A DNA stretch of 64,000 bases. Origin: Fictibacillus phosphorivorans (lineage in GTDB: Bacteria; Bacillota; Bacilli; Bacillales; Fictibacillaceae). The translations under genes were made by a program, and so were the position numbers. The stretch spans positions 3,224,001 through 3,288,000 of the forward strand of contig NZ_CP015378.1 of NCBI RefSeq assembly GCF_001629705.1. Reading direction: 5' to 3'. This document shows positions 47,638 to 55,591 of this stretch, piece after piece. Numbering within the stretch: the first letter of the stretch is position 1; each line of letters opens with the position of its first letter. Below the pieces are notes generated by a model. The model made no database searches. It was not told the origin of the DNA and saw nothing but the letters and a program-made list of their open reading frames with translations.

Positions 47638-48555
47638 TTATTTTCCGAACACACCTTTTAATACGAACACAACGTTTGCTGGTCGTTCAGCAAGACGTCT
47701 CATGAAATACCCGTACCAGTCGTTTCCGTATGGTACATAAATTCGCATCTTGTAGCCTTCTTGCATCAGTTGATCTTGACGCTCTACACGAATTCCGTAC
47801 AACATCTGAAACTCGAATTGATCATAAGGAATGTTGTGTTTTTCCACCAGATCTTTTGTATACTGGATGATCTCATCATCGTGTGTTGCAATCGCGGTAT
47901 AGTTTCCGTTCAAAAGATGAGTTTCGATCAGTTTTTTAAAGTTATTATCTACATCGCTCTTTTCCGGATATGCGACAGTTTGCGGTTCTTTGTATGCACC
48001 TTTTACTAATCGCAGGTTCGGATGATATTCATCTAACGTTTGAACATCTTCTAATGAGCGATACAAATAAGCTTGGATAACTGTTGAGATGTTATCATAT
48101 TCACTTTTAAGCATCTTGAAGATTTCAAGCGTTTTCTCACAACGAGAATAGTCTTCCATATCGATCGTGATGAAAACATTATGTTTGGTTGCTGCATCCA
48201 TGATCTTTCTCATGTTGCTCAACACAAGTTCATCGCTGATATCTAGTCCCATGGAAGTCATTTTTAGAGATAGCTGTGAATCCAGCTTTTCTTTACTGAT
48301 CGCTTTAATGGCATCTATACAATGCTGAGTCATTTCGGCAGCTTCGCGTTCGTTATCGACAAACTCACCAAGATGATCGATTGTTACTGGCATTCCCTTT
48401 TCATTCAAACGTTTGATAGCCGTAATGGAACTTTCAAGTGTTGCACCTGCTACAAAACGACCCGCTCCGAAACGTAGACCGTATCTTTTAGCAAGGTTAG
48501 TTAACGATTTATTTTTAGCAAGAAATAAGAAAAAATTGCGCATAAGTTGTTCCAA
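47638..48555 (-). CDS. fadM: Proline dehydrogenase (FadM/YusM, PutB type)
   Basis: FAD enzyme oxidising proline to pyrroline-5-carboxylate, TIM-barrel of 305 residues. Seen: FVAGATLESSITAIKRLNEK, VTIDHLGEFVDNEREA, FITIDMEDYSRCEKTLEI, LRLVKGAYKEPQTVAYP and the C-terminal RVERQDQLMQEGYKMRIYVPYG with YFMRRLAERPAN, which binds substrate and flavin. The start is TTG with GGGGGT 7 bp upstream. It neighbours fadN as in B. subtilis, where the gene is named fadM/yusM. Own terminator. Confidence 0.92.
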   Translation of the reverse strand: MEQLMRNFFLFLAKNKSLTNLAKRYGLRFGAGRFVAGATLESSITAIKRLNEKGMPVTIDHLGEFVDNEREAAEMTQHCIDAIKAISKEKLDSQLSLKMTSMGLDISDELVLSNMRKIMDAATKHNVFITIDMEDYSRCEKTLEIFKMLKSEYDNISTVIQAYLYRSLEDVQTLDEYHPNLRLVKGAYKEPQTVAYPEKSDVDNNFKKLIETHLLNGNYTAIATHDDEIIQYTKDLVEKHNIPYDQFEFQMLYGIRVERQDQLMQEGYKMRIYVPYGNDWYGYFMRRLAERPANVVFVLKGVFGK

Positions 48556-48760
48556 TCCAATTACCCCCTAATACCCTTAAAATATAAAATAAGATTGGTT
48601 AATTCTCTCTATGATGTAACCGCTTTAAATATATCATTTTTTTTGCGAATATTGTCGATTTTGCAATATTAAAAATATTTTTCGTGTGAAAAAGTTTTTA
48701 AATCATGTTTACTGAGACAGTTAAACTGATTTTTACGGTACGTGTTATTATATTTCTTAC

Positions 48761-48845
48761 ACGTTCACCGGTAAATGACCTAGTTTCACCTATAATAGAG
48801 CTAGTTTCACCGCTAACACGTCTTGTTTCACCTGAAACTGTCTTC
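48761..48845. repeat. Degenerate tandem array, 21-bp period, core GTTTCACC
   Basis: TTCACC occurs at 48764, 48785, 48806 and 48827, exactly every 21 bp, mostly as TAGTTTCACC or TTGTTTCACC, with variable remainder. It lies in the 380-bp gap between the YusU-like gene and fadM; the AT-rich rest shows no gene. Confidence 0.8.
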
Positions 48846-48892
48846 TAACCACTCGTAATCATCTTCTTATCAAAAAACTGGCAAAGCTTACA

Positions 48893-48921
48893 ATAAAAAA
48901 AGACAGTCTATATGACTGCCT
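48893..48921 (-). terminator. Intrinsic terminator after the YusU-like gene
   Basis: Minus-strand arms GGCAGTC and GACTGTC with loop ATATA, then TTTTTTT. Confidence 0.87.
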
Positions 48922-48935
48922 CATGTTATATCTTA

Positions 48936-49184
48936 TTATTTCTGTTCGTTTCGGTGCTTTTCATTCAATTTTTTTATCTCATGAACAAGGTTTTTCATTG
49001 CTTCCTTAGCATCTGGATACTCTTCGTTCCAGTGCTTTACTAATGGCGGCATGCTCTTAGCGATGAACGAATAAAGAACATATGTTTTTACCATCTCTAC
49101 ATGCTTTGGATCTGAACTTCCTAGAAGAAGTTCAGCATATTTTTCTATCAAACCATCCAGCTGTAGTTTTAATTTATCATCCAC
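48936..49184 (-). CDS. DUF2573 family protein (YusU-like)
   Basis: 82-residue helical cytosolic protein of the DUF2573 family, unknown function. Text: LDGLIEKYAELLLGSSDPKH, then VLYSFIAKSMPPLVKHWNEE. The start is GTG with GGGGGTA 8 bp upstream. It lies 30 bp downstream of the CopD-like gene on the same strand and shares its terminator, so the two are probably co-transcribed. Confidence 0.75.
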   Translation of the reverse strand: MDDKLKLQLDGLIEKYAELLLGSSDPKHVEMVKTYVLYSFIAKSMPPLVKHWNEEYPDAKEAMKNLVHEIKKLNEKHRNEQK

Positions 49185-49213
49185 GGTTAAATACCCCCTA
49201 GATTATTTAGATT

Positions 49214-50299
49214 TTACAGTGATACCGAAGACATTACGGCTAGATAAATAGCACCCGCAGCTAAGATAGAAGCGACTATGGCAAGTACCATACTTTTGTT
49301 TTGCTTGATCGATGCAAAAACAGATAAGACTAATACAATCGCACCTGCTAGCCAAACAAGACTCATCATTGAGAAGTTAAAGAACAACATCGGATTTTCG
49401 CCTGGAACAATACCCGAGAATAGAGTAAACAGTTTAGAAGGCTCTTCCATCTTTAACGTATCCGCTACATCATGAGGTGGTGTTTGCTGAGTCATCACTG
49501 CTGTTGTTACAAAAGCAAGAAATAAGAAAATCCCTTCTGCTTTAATCCATTTGTTAAGCGCTATTCCAGTCGTACCTTCCTTCAATCTCTTCTTTAGCCA
49601 TATTCCGTTGATCAGGCTATAGACCACAATAATCAACAAAAGAATGTGTTTGATCAACAATGCTTGTCCATAGTCTAACAAATAACTGTTCACATATTGA
49701 GGAACGATATAGTTCATTAACCACAAGCCTGCACCAATCACAGTAACTAAGCAGCCCACAGCCAAAGGTGTAAACCATTTATAGAATGAAAGATTTGGCC
49801 CTTCCCCTTTGCTAAAATACCCACTTACGAGAAGTACACCTGACCAAGTGATCACAGCTATAAAATGCAACGAGTGAGCTAAGAATCCTAAAGATTCTAG
49901 ACTTGCTGCATGACTCGCATAACCGACAGAGATTCCCATTCCAGCTGTCAAAAAGACGACTAATCCGGCAAAGAATCGATCTTCTTTTATATCATTAAAT
50001 AAAACCATGAAGAACAAAAGAACAGAAATTCCGGTTAAGAAAAGCCAACCCTTTCCTACTTCAAAACTAAAAACGATATTTTGAAACGTCATCCAATATC
50101 CGAAATCTTCTCCAAGATGCATCGTAAGTCTAATAAGCTCCCCGATCCCAAACAATGGTGTGAAAACTATTAAAAGTAAGATAAGCTTTTTGGAAAAAAA
50201 GATTTCCGGACGGCTTTCTCGTGGAACTGAATATAAGATAAACGCACCCATTAACAAGGCAAAACAAACATATAACATGGCTTTAGCGACAATAAACAT
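49214..50299 (-). CDS. CopD-family membrane protein (copper resistance D domain)
   Basis: 361-residue integral membrane protein with about nine hydrophobic helices. The CopD domain is recognisable by histidines placed in helices: GYASHAASLESLGFLAHSLHFIAVITWSG and later KHILLLIIVVYSL (quoted in parts, positions about 127-235). YcnJ of B. subtilis has a related domain for copper import, but the CopC part is absent here. Copper handling is inferred. ATG after GGAGCTTATTTC. Confidence 0.78.
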   Translation of the reverse strand: MFIVAKAMLYVCFALLMGAFILYSVPRESRPEIFFSKKLILLLIVFTPLFGIGELIRLTMHLGEDFGYWMTFQNIVFSFEVGKGWLFLTGISVLLFFMVLFNDIKEDRFFAGLVVFLTAGMGISVGYASHAASLESLGFLAHSLHFIAVITWSGVLLVSGYFSKGEGPNLSFYKWFTPLAVGCLVTVIGAGLWLMNYIVPQYVNSYLLDYGQALLIKHILLLIIVVYSLINGIWLKKRLKEGTTGIALNKWIKAEGIFLFLAFVTTAVMTQQTPPHDVADTLKMEEPSKLFTLFSGIVPGENPMLFFNFSMMSLVWLAGAIVLVLSVFASIKQNKSMVLAIVASILAAGAIYLAVMSSVSL

Positions 50300-50394
50300 G
50301 AAATAAGCTCCTTCGTAACGATCTAAGCTTTATTGTATCAGGGATTTGGGAAGTAACAAAAGTTTAAGAATGACAATAAAATGAAATTTTTATA

Positions 50395-50442
50395 TAAAAA
50401 AAAGCTAACAGAACAGCGTCTTTCTCGCCTCTGTTAGCTTTC
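50395..50442 (-). terminator. Intrinsic terminator after the two-helix acidic protein gene
   Basis: Minus-strand arms AAAGCTAACAGA and TCTGTTAGCTTT around an inner GAGAAAGACGC loop, then TTTTT. Confidence 0.9.
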
Positions 50443-50450
50443 TCATAAAA

Positions 50451-51347
50451 TTATCGGTTTCCTCTTTGCACGACTTTGGATAGAAATTTTACTCCATCAC
50501 CATAGCTGAATTTCCTTGCAGCACGTCTAAACTCTTTCAACCCTTTACGAGTAACGTTGAAATATGGATCAATGAGTCCTTCTTCTTTTAATTGATTCGC
50601 CGTTTCAATCGTGATAGAGTGCTGAATTTCTCTCATCTTGTGATTGAATTGCTCTAAACTCGCATTTAATACAAACTCTTTGCCTAATAACTGGACGATA
50701 TCTTTCGCGTTTCCAGTGTGAGCAGTTTCTTCATCTATGTATTCTTCTTCAACATATTCTTGTTCGAACTCTTCTATATCTTCTTGTTCTCGTTCTTCTA
50801 AAGGTTCTAATAATGTTGTAATTCGAATAATCTCTTGTTTTGCTAACATGATCTCTTTTTCTTTTTGCAGCAAATAATCTATGTAATCTTTTTTATCTTC
50901 TTCATGAAGGTCTTCCGTTACTAAACGGTTTTTCACTTCATTCTGAACTTGTTTCATACGTTTAATCTGCTCTTCTTGAGATAACAATTCTCGTACAAGC
51001 TCTTCTTCTTCAGATTCTGTTAATGTAACTTCATCGTTATCATCTTGTATGTAAACTTCTTCTACTCTCTGTTCTTGTGTTTCTGGCTCTAACTTACTTT
51101 TATTAGCCATCGGCATAACAGACTTTCCAGCCGAAACAAAAGCCATGAGTGCTTCATTTACTTTCACATAAAAAATACTGCAGATCCCGATTGCAAAAAC
51201 AGCTACAAGAAATGCGAGCAAGTCTGAAAAATGAAACGTAAATTCTGTAATCACTAACTTGTACATAAATACTAGCGATATTAGACTGATTAGAATAATT
51301 TTGAACCAATGATTACGAATTTTAATTTTCTCATCTGTTGTCTTCAA
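50451..51347 (-). CDS. Membrane-anchored acidic coiled-coil protein, unknown
   Basis: About 298 residues. Two N-terminal transmembrane helices (KIILISLISLVFMYKLVI and LLAFLVAVFAIGICSIFYV) are followed by a long, strongly acidic, probably coiled-coil cytoplasmic part (EEEELVRELLSQEEQIKRMK; EEREQEDIEEFEQEYVEEEY). The C-terminal ITIETANQLKEEGLIDPYFN looks like a small winged-helix-like segment. No family recognised. The TTG giving MKTTDEKIK has AAAGGGGG upstream. It follows the gerA/gerC-type pair, separated by a terminator, so a germination role is only suggested by position. Confidence 0.65.
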   Translation of the reverse strand: MKTTDEKIKIRNHWFKIILISLISLVFMYKLVITEFTFHFSDLLAFLVAVFAIGICSIFYVKVNEALMAFVSAGKSVMPMANKSKLEPETQEQRVEEVYIQDDNDEVTLTESEEEELVRELLSQEEQIKRMKQVQNEVKNRLVTEDLHEEDKKDYIDYLLQKEKEIMLAKQEIIRITTLLEPLEEREQEDIEEFEQEYVEEEYIDEETAHTGNAKDIVQLLGKEFVLNASLEQFNHKMREIQHSITIETANQLKEEGLIDPYFNVTRKGLKEFRRAARKFSYGDGVKFLSKVVQRGNR

Positions 51348-51433
51348 ATCAATTGCCCCCTTTAAATCGTTATCCCTATAAAGGAATAACCATATAAACA
51401 TTCGCCATGCTTTTCTTTTTTTGTCCGCAGAAA

Positions 51434-51472
51434 CCAAAAAAAAACAGCCATCCAAACTACGGAAAGCTGTTC
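51434..51472 (-). terminator. Intrinsic terminator after the GerC-type gene
   Basis: Minus-strand arms AACAGC and GCTGTT with an inner imperfect stem, followed by nine T. Confidence 0.8.
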
Positions 51473-51479
51473 ATTCACA

Positions 51480-52568
51480 CTATTCAATAACTCCTGTTTC
51501 AACTACATCTACTTCAGTTGTTAAATGTATTTTCATTGAAGGATATTGTTTTTGAAATACTTTGTAATCCCAACCTTTTTCTCGCCTTCTCACTTGATCA
51601 CCTAGTCCAAGAGGATCTACTTGCAATTCTTGAAACTTCTTCACGATCCCTTGTGCTTCATCTTGTAATTGTCTTCTTAACGTTTTTTTAATAAGAGCAA
51701 TGTTTTCCGGCTGCTCTAGGTTCAACCAATGCGGATACTCATGAATCTCACCAAGAATCTTCATCTTCACATTAAACTGAGGTACGCCATTCACCTTTTT
51801 AATATCGTAGGTTGTCGTTCCTTTAATGTTCCGAATTACAGCATGTCCCTTCCTCTTATCTTTCTTGATTTCCACCTCATAATTACCTGATTTAGAGCCG
51901 TCCAGAAGAACTTTAAAAGCAAATGATTGTCTGTGATTTAGTTTACCAACATACTTATCTCTTTTAAATAAAGCGACTCCTTCAAGCTGAATCGATTTTT
52001 TATGTGTTTTTACGATTGGTAAGAAAGGATCCATTCCTTCTCCATAATAGCTGTACAGAAACACGTGCAGATTTGTTTTCGGCAGATTCTCACTCTTAAT
52101 ATTCTGATCGAGTAGATCGGCCAAATACATGGATGGGAGAGCAGAAGCGGTATATTTCTTAGTTAACAGTTCATTCGTATTGCCATCTACTACAGTCAAA
52201 AAAAGTCGATTTCCTACGTTAGGATCTCGATAAAGGGAATTCACGATCTCTAGAATCCCCTTTTCAGCAAAACGATCATTGAACAATACTACACGAAGCT
52301 GCCCTGTCGTCAAAGTTTTAGGTGATTGTGTATTTAGTTTAGACCTTATAAATCGACTCGTGTGTGATACAGCTGATAATGTTTCAACTCGAACATTTCC
52401 ATCCATATTAAACACAGGGTACGTAATCGTACCTTGAATACTTTCATCCGGCTTTTTATCAAAACCGATGGCATGTATGAGCTGGACTTCATCAATGATC
52501 TCTTTTGGTACACATCCTGTGAGAATTAAGATGAGAAAAAGAATACAAAGCGTATATTTTTTTTTCAT
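51480..52568 (-). CDS. Germinant receptor C-subunit lipoprotein (GerC family)
   Basis: 362-residue lipoprotein of the Ger(x)C family; signal ends LTGC with Cys19. C subunits sit on the outer face of the spore inner membrane as part of germinant receptors. Conserved text: EVQLIHAIGFDKKPDESIQG, VLFNDRFAEKGILEIVNSLY and GTTTYDIKKVNGVPQFNVKM. It overlaps the A-subunit gene by 4 bp. No B-subunit (amino-acid permease-like) gene is adjacent. ATG start. Confidence 0.9.
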   Translation of the reverse strand: MKKKYTLCILFLILILTGCVPKEIIDEVQLIHAIGFDKKPDESIQGTITYPVFNMDGNVRVETLSAVSHTSRFIRSKLNTQSPKTLTTGQLRVVLFNDRFAEKGILEIVNSLYRDPNVGNRLFLTVVDGNTNELLTKKYTASALPSMYLADLLDQNIKSENLPKTNLHVFLYSYYGEGMDPFLPIVKTHKKSIQLEGVALFKRDKYVGKLNHRQSFAFKVLLDGSKSGNYEVEIKKDKRKGHAVIRNIKGTTTYDIKKVNGVPQFNVKMKILGEIHEYPHWLNLEQPENIALIKKTLRRQLQDEAQGIVKKFQELQVDPLGLGDQVRRREKGWDYKVFQKQYPSMKIHLTTEVDVVETGVIE

Positions 52569-54088
52569 TCGTCGATGTCCTTTTTCTTTCTCATTTCTTT
52601 CACTTTATCTTTAGATGGCAGTGTAGTTCCTAATGAGATTGGACGCTTCAATAGCCTATTATAGGGCAGTCGAAAAATCGTATCCGTCATATCTAATAAT
52701 CGAGGCGGATAGATTGGCTGTAAATATGGCCTGCCTAATGATTCTAGTCGCAAAAGATGGACGAGAATAAACGACATTGCCAATACAATTCCCACCCCGC
52801 CCCAAAGTGCCGCAAAAAAGATGAATGGAAAACGGAGGATACGAATCGTATTCGCCATTTTATAGATGGGTGTCGTAAACGATGCTAGTGCAGATAAAGA
52901 AACGATGATCAAAAGAATATTACTCGTTAATCCCGCTTCAACAGACGCCTGTCCGATTACGATACCTCCTACGATTCCCAGTGTCTGACCAACTTTCGTA
53001 GGAAGACGTGCACCTGCTTCCCGCAACAACTCAATCGTCAATTCTAAAAACAACACTTCCAATATAGGTGGAAATGGAATGTTCACGCGTGACGAGATCA
53101 AAGGTGCTAATAGATCTTTAGGTATCATCTGATAGTGGTAAGTGAGTACGGCGACATAAAGCGGTGTTGCAAAAGTTGAAAAAATAACCGAAATAAAGCG
53201 GATGAATCGGAACAATGATCCCAAGAGCCATGATAGATAATAATCTTCTGGTGATGCAAAGTATTCCGAGATACCCGTTGGACCTAGCAGGGCTTGAGGC
53301 GAACCTTCTGAGAGAATCGCAATTTGACCATAATTCAACATGGCTACAACCCTGTCTGGTCGTTCGGTTGTGATGAGCTGCGGAAAAACCGATTTCGTAT
53401 TATCCGATATGATCTGTTCTAAGTACGAACTATCCGGAATGACTTCCAGCTCAATATCTTTAATTCGTTGCATAACAGTATTTAAGTTCTCTTTTTCAGC
53501 AACACCTTCTAAATACGCGATAATAACTCGTGTCTTTGAAAATTTCCCGAGTACTACTTCTTTAAACCGGAGTTCAGGAACTGGCAATCGTCTACGAATC
53601 AGATACAGATTGCTATCTAAGTTCTCAATAAAAGCTTCTTTCGGTCCAATAACAGAAAACTCAATTTCAGAAACAGATACGGGCCGGTTAGTAGCAAAGT
53701 TCTCTGCCCGAATGACCGCACATTCTTCATCGTATTCACCGAGTTGAACCACGATAAAACCGCGTAACAACTTGTTTTGAATCTCTTTTATATCATTAGT
53801 AATCGTAACGCTCTCGATTGGTAAGATATCTTTTAAATCTTTAATGTGTCTAAAATCTTTGCTATGTATTAAATACGGAAGCAGGTCTCGATGGAGCAAT
53901 TCTCCATCGATCATCGCTTTATAATAAGAAATATAAATATGATGATGTACCGTCTTTTGAGGATAATGGATAAAATCAGCAGACTCCTTCGCATTATCTA
54001 CTAGCTCTCTAATATCGCTATACGTATTATCCGATAGATCGATCGTATGACTCTGCTCTTTCGACTTCTTTTTAAACCATTTCATCAT
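52565..54088 (-). CDS. Germinant receptor A-subunit (GerA family)
   Basis: 507-residue spore germination protein of the GerA family. The N-terminal two thirds form the large soluble domain (GFIVVQLGEYDEECAVIRAE; NYGQIAILSEGSPQALLGPT). The C-terminal part has about five transmembrane helices with the hallmark NIPFPPILEVLFLELTIELL and REAGARLPTKVGQTLGIVGG. In B. subtilis GerAA-type subunits combine with B and C subunits to sense nutrients. Here C follows directly, but B is missing. ATG with AGAGGTG upstream. Confidence 0.92.
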   Translation of the reverse strand: MMKWFKKKSKEQSHTIDLSDNTYSDIRELVDNAKESADFIHYPQKTVHHHIYISYYKAMIDGELLHRDLLPYLIHSKDFRHIKDLKDILPIESVTITNDIKEIQNKLLRGFIVVQLGEYDEECAVIRAENFATNRPVSVSEIEFSVIGPKEAFIENLDSNLYLIRRRLPVPELRFKEVVLGKFSKTRVIIAYLEGVAEKENLNTVMQRIKDIELEVIPDSSYLEQIISDNTKSVFPQLITTERPDRVVAMLNYGQIAILSEGSPQALLGPTGISEYFASPEDYYLSWLLGSLFRFIRFISVIFSTFATPLYVAVLTYHYQMIPKDLLAPLISSRVNIPFPPILEVLFLELTIELLREAGARLPTKVGQTLGIVGGIVIGQASVEAGLTSNILLIIVSLSALASFTTPIYKMANTIRILRFPFIFFAALWGGVGIVLAMSFILVHLLRLESLGRPYLQPIYPPRLLDMTDTIFRLPYNRLLKRPISLGTTLPSKDKVKEMRKKKDIDE

Positions 54089-54144
54089 GACGACTCACAC
54101 CTCTTTTCTACTTCTTAATATGAGATGAGGTGTATGGAAATATA

Positions 54145-54184
54145 CAAAAAAAGCATTCCAATCCATGACCGGAATACTTTTTGA
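54145..54184 (-). terminator. Intrinsic terminator downstream of pyrH paralogue and repeat D
   Basis: Minus-strand arms AAGTATTCC and GGAATGCTT with an 11-nt loop, then TTTTTTT. Confidence 0.8.
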
Positions 54185-54311
54185 TAATTACGAAAGACAG
54201 TTGATTAAAGTGCCCCTAGAAGCTTTTCGCAAACCAAAACAGTTTTTTGAAAAAGATTTTTCCTAAAAGGGTGATGCTTATCGTCTCTTTTGCTTTTACT
54301 TCATTGACAGG

Positions 54312-54441
54312 TTTATTGAAGTGGAAGTGCGAGACTCCTGCGGGACAGGTAGGCAAGTGAGACACTTATACGTGAAACGTACGAATGTGGCTCACCGCCT
54401 GCCCCGCGGAAAGCGAGCATCTGTAACGGAAATCAACTACA
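54312..54441. repeat. Short copy of the intergenic repeat element (copy D, reverse orientation)
   Basis: Begins TTATTGAAGTGGAAGTGCGA and ends ACGGAAATCAACTACATTC, with GACTCCTGCGGGACAGG and CACCGCCTGCCCCGCGGAAA inside. It is the reverse complement of copies A, C and E; with copy E it shares a central ACGTACGAATGTGGC-type module. It lies between the pyrH paralogue and its terminator. Confidence 0.8.
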
Positions 54442-54487
54442 TTCAGAAGCAACATTGAAGTATGCCAAAATAGCTTTTAAAAAGTAT

Positions 54488-55222
54488 TTATACAAGAGCA
54501 GTTTCTATATTGTGACTTATAAATGTCCCTACATCTTCACCGTTACAGATCTTAAGAAATGATCCTTCTTGGTTAAAATCAAAGAGGTGAATCGGCAATC
54601 CATGGTCACGCGCTAAGATAAGAGCGGATTGATCCATCACTTTTAAATTATTTCTGATAGCTTCGTCATATTGCAAAGTTGCGTATTTTCTTGCTTGTTT
54701 GAAACGATTAGGATCACTATCATACACACCATCCACACCTTGCTTAGCACATAGAATCGCATCACAGTTCATCTCTAGCGCTCTTTGAACCGCCGGATAG
54801 TCAGTAGTAACGTAGGGTTGACCATTCCCTCCAGCAAAAATGACGACGTATCCTTTGTTTAAATGATGTACCGCTCTTAAGCGAATATATGGTTCCGCTA
54901 CGGCACTGATGGGAACAGAACTCATCACTCTTACTTCTTGGTCTATTTTACTTTTCAAAACCCCTCTAAGCATCAAGCTATTGATGACCGTTCCAAGCGT
55001 TCCGATCTGATCAGCTTCTACTCTTTCAATTCCCCAATACTCTGCTAAATTACCTCTGAAAATATTTCCTCCACCCACAACGATAGCCACTTCAATCCCT
55101 TTTTCAAGAACAGATAATACTTCTTTTGCAATGTGATTTAAAGAAAGGTGATCAAAACCTGATCCTTGTTGCCCAGCAAGTGCCCCACCACTTAATTTAA
55201 TCAGTACTCGTTTATAACGCAT
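54488..55222 (-). CDS. UMP kinase-like protein (second, divergent PyrH)
   Basis: 244-residue amino-acid-kinase-fold protein clearly related to PyrH. It has KRVLIKLSGGALAG, VGGGNIFRG, GTLGTVINSLMLRGVL, AKQGVDGVYDSDPN and LKVMDQSAL. Normal PyrH has KLSGEALAG and GTGNPFFTTD; here these read KLSGGALAG and GNGQPYVTTD, so nucleotide handling may differ. It is not in the rpsB-tsf-pyrH-frr context, so it is probably a paralogue. The ATG giving MRYKRVLIK has AAGGAGG upstream. A leader ORF and attenuator-like terminator precede it. Confidence 0.85.
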   Translation of the reverse strand: MRYKRVLIKLSGGALAGQQGSGFDHLSLNHIAKEVLSVLEKGIEVAIVVGGGNIFRGNLAEYWGIERVEADQIGTLGTVINSLMLRGVLKSKIDQEVRVMSSVPISAVAEPYIRLRAVHHLNKGYVVIFAGGNGQPYVTTDYPAVQRALEMNCDAILCAKQGVDGVYDSDPNRFKQARKYATLQYDEAIRNNLKVMDQSALILARDHGLPIHLFDFNQEGSFLKICNGEDVGTFISHNIETALV

Positions 55223-55265
55223 CTGCTTTTCCTCCTTCTTCATACACACAGAGAAAACGGTATAC

Positions 55266-55303
55266 AAAAAAAGAACAAACGACAATAAATATGTCATCTG
55301 TCC
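55266..55303 (-). terminator. Attenuator-type terminator before the pyrH paralogue
   Basis: Minus-strand GGACAGATGACA pairs with TGTCGTTTGTTC over 12 positions, three of them G-T wobbles, around a 7-nt loop, followed by seven T. Its left arm includes the leader ORF's stop codon, and it lies 44 bp before the pyrH-like start codon, inside the transcription unit. Confidence 0.8.
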
Positions 55304-55359
55304 TTTCGAATAAGATGGATTGTAAGGAAATGAGTACTTTTATATCGTGTTCCCTTCAT
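55294..55359 (-). CDS. Putative 21-residue leader peptide upstream of the pyrH paralogue
   Basis: The ORF begins MKGTRYKSTHFLTIH and ends IRKDR-stop. Its ribosome site is the best in the region: AGGAGGG six bases before the ATG. The stop overlaps another ATG (ATGA) in frame with the kinase, and the terminator's left arm starts in its last codons. GGATTGTAA at the start codon is perfectly complementary to TTACAATCC inside the ORF (55315-55323), which could mask initiation. Translation status would thus affect terminator folding. Peptide sequence unlike any leader I know. Confidence 0.65.
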   Translation of the reverse strand: MKGTRYKSTHFLTIHLIRKDR

Positions 55360-55389
55360 TACAATCCCTCCTCTTTTCTTCTTTCCAAC

Positions 55390-55419
55390 ATTATATACAA
55401 AAATTTGAATTTGGGTGAA
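55390..55419 (-). promoter_or_regulatory. Promoter of the leader/pyrH-paralogue unit
   Basis: TTCACC (55414-55419), 18-bp spacer, perfect TATAAT (55390-55395). Transcription should start near 55383, about 24 bp before the leader ORF. Confidence 0.65.
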
Positions 55420-55591
55420 ATTTTACTGATTTTTTTTATAAATCCCTTCCTATGTCCATCGAAACTCGTAAAACGAAAAAAATTAGTTTTAAAACTTCTA
55501 TATATAGACAAGTGTCATATGCACTTTTAAAACTTGTTACATATAATGCATGGACAAGAAATAGTCAATACCATTACCAGGAGGCAATATT

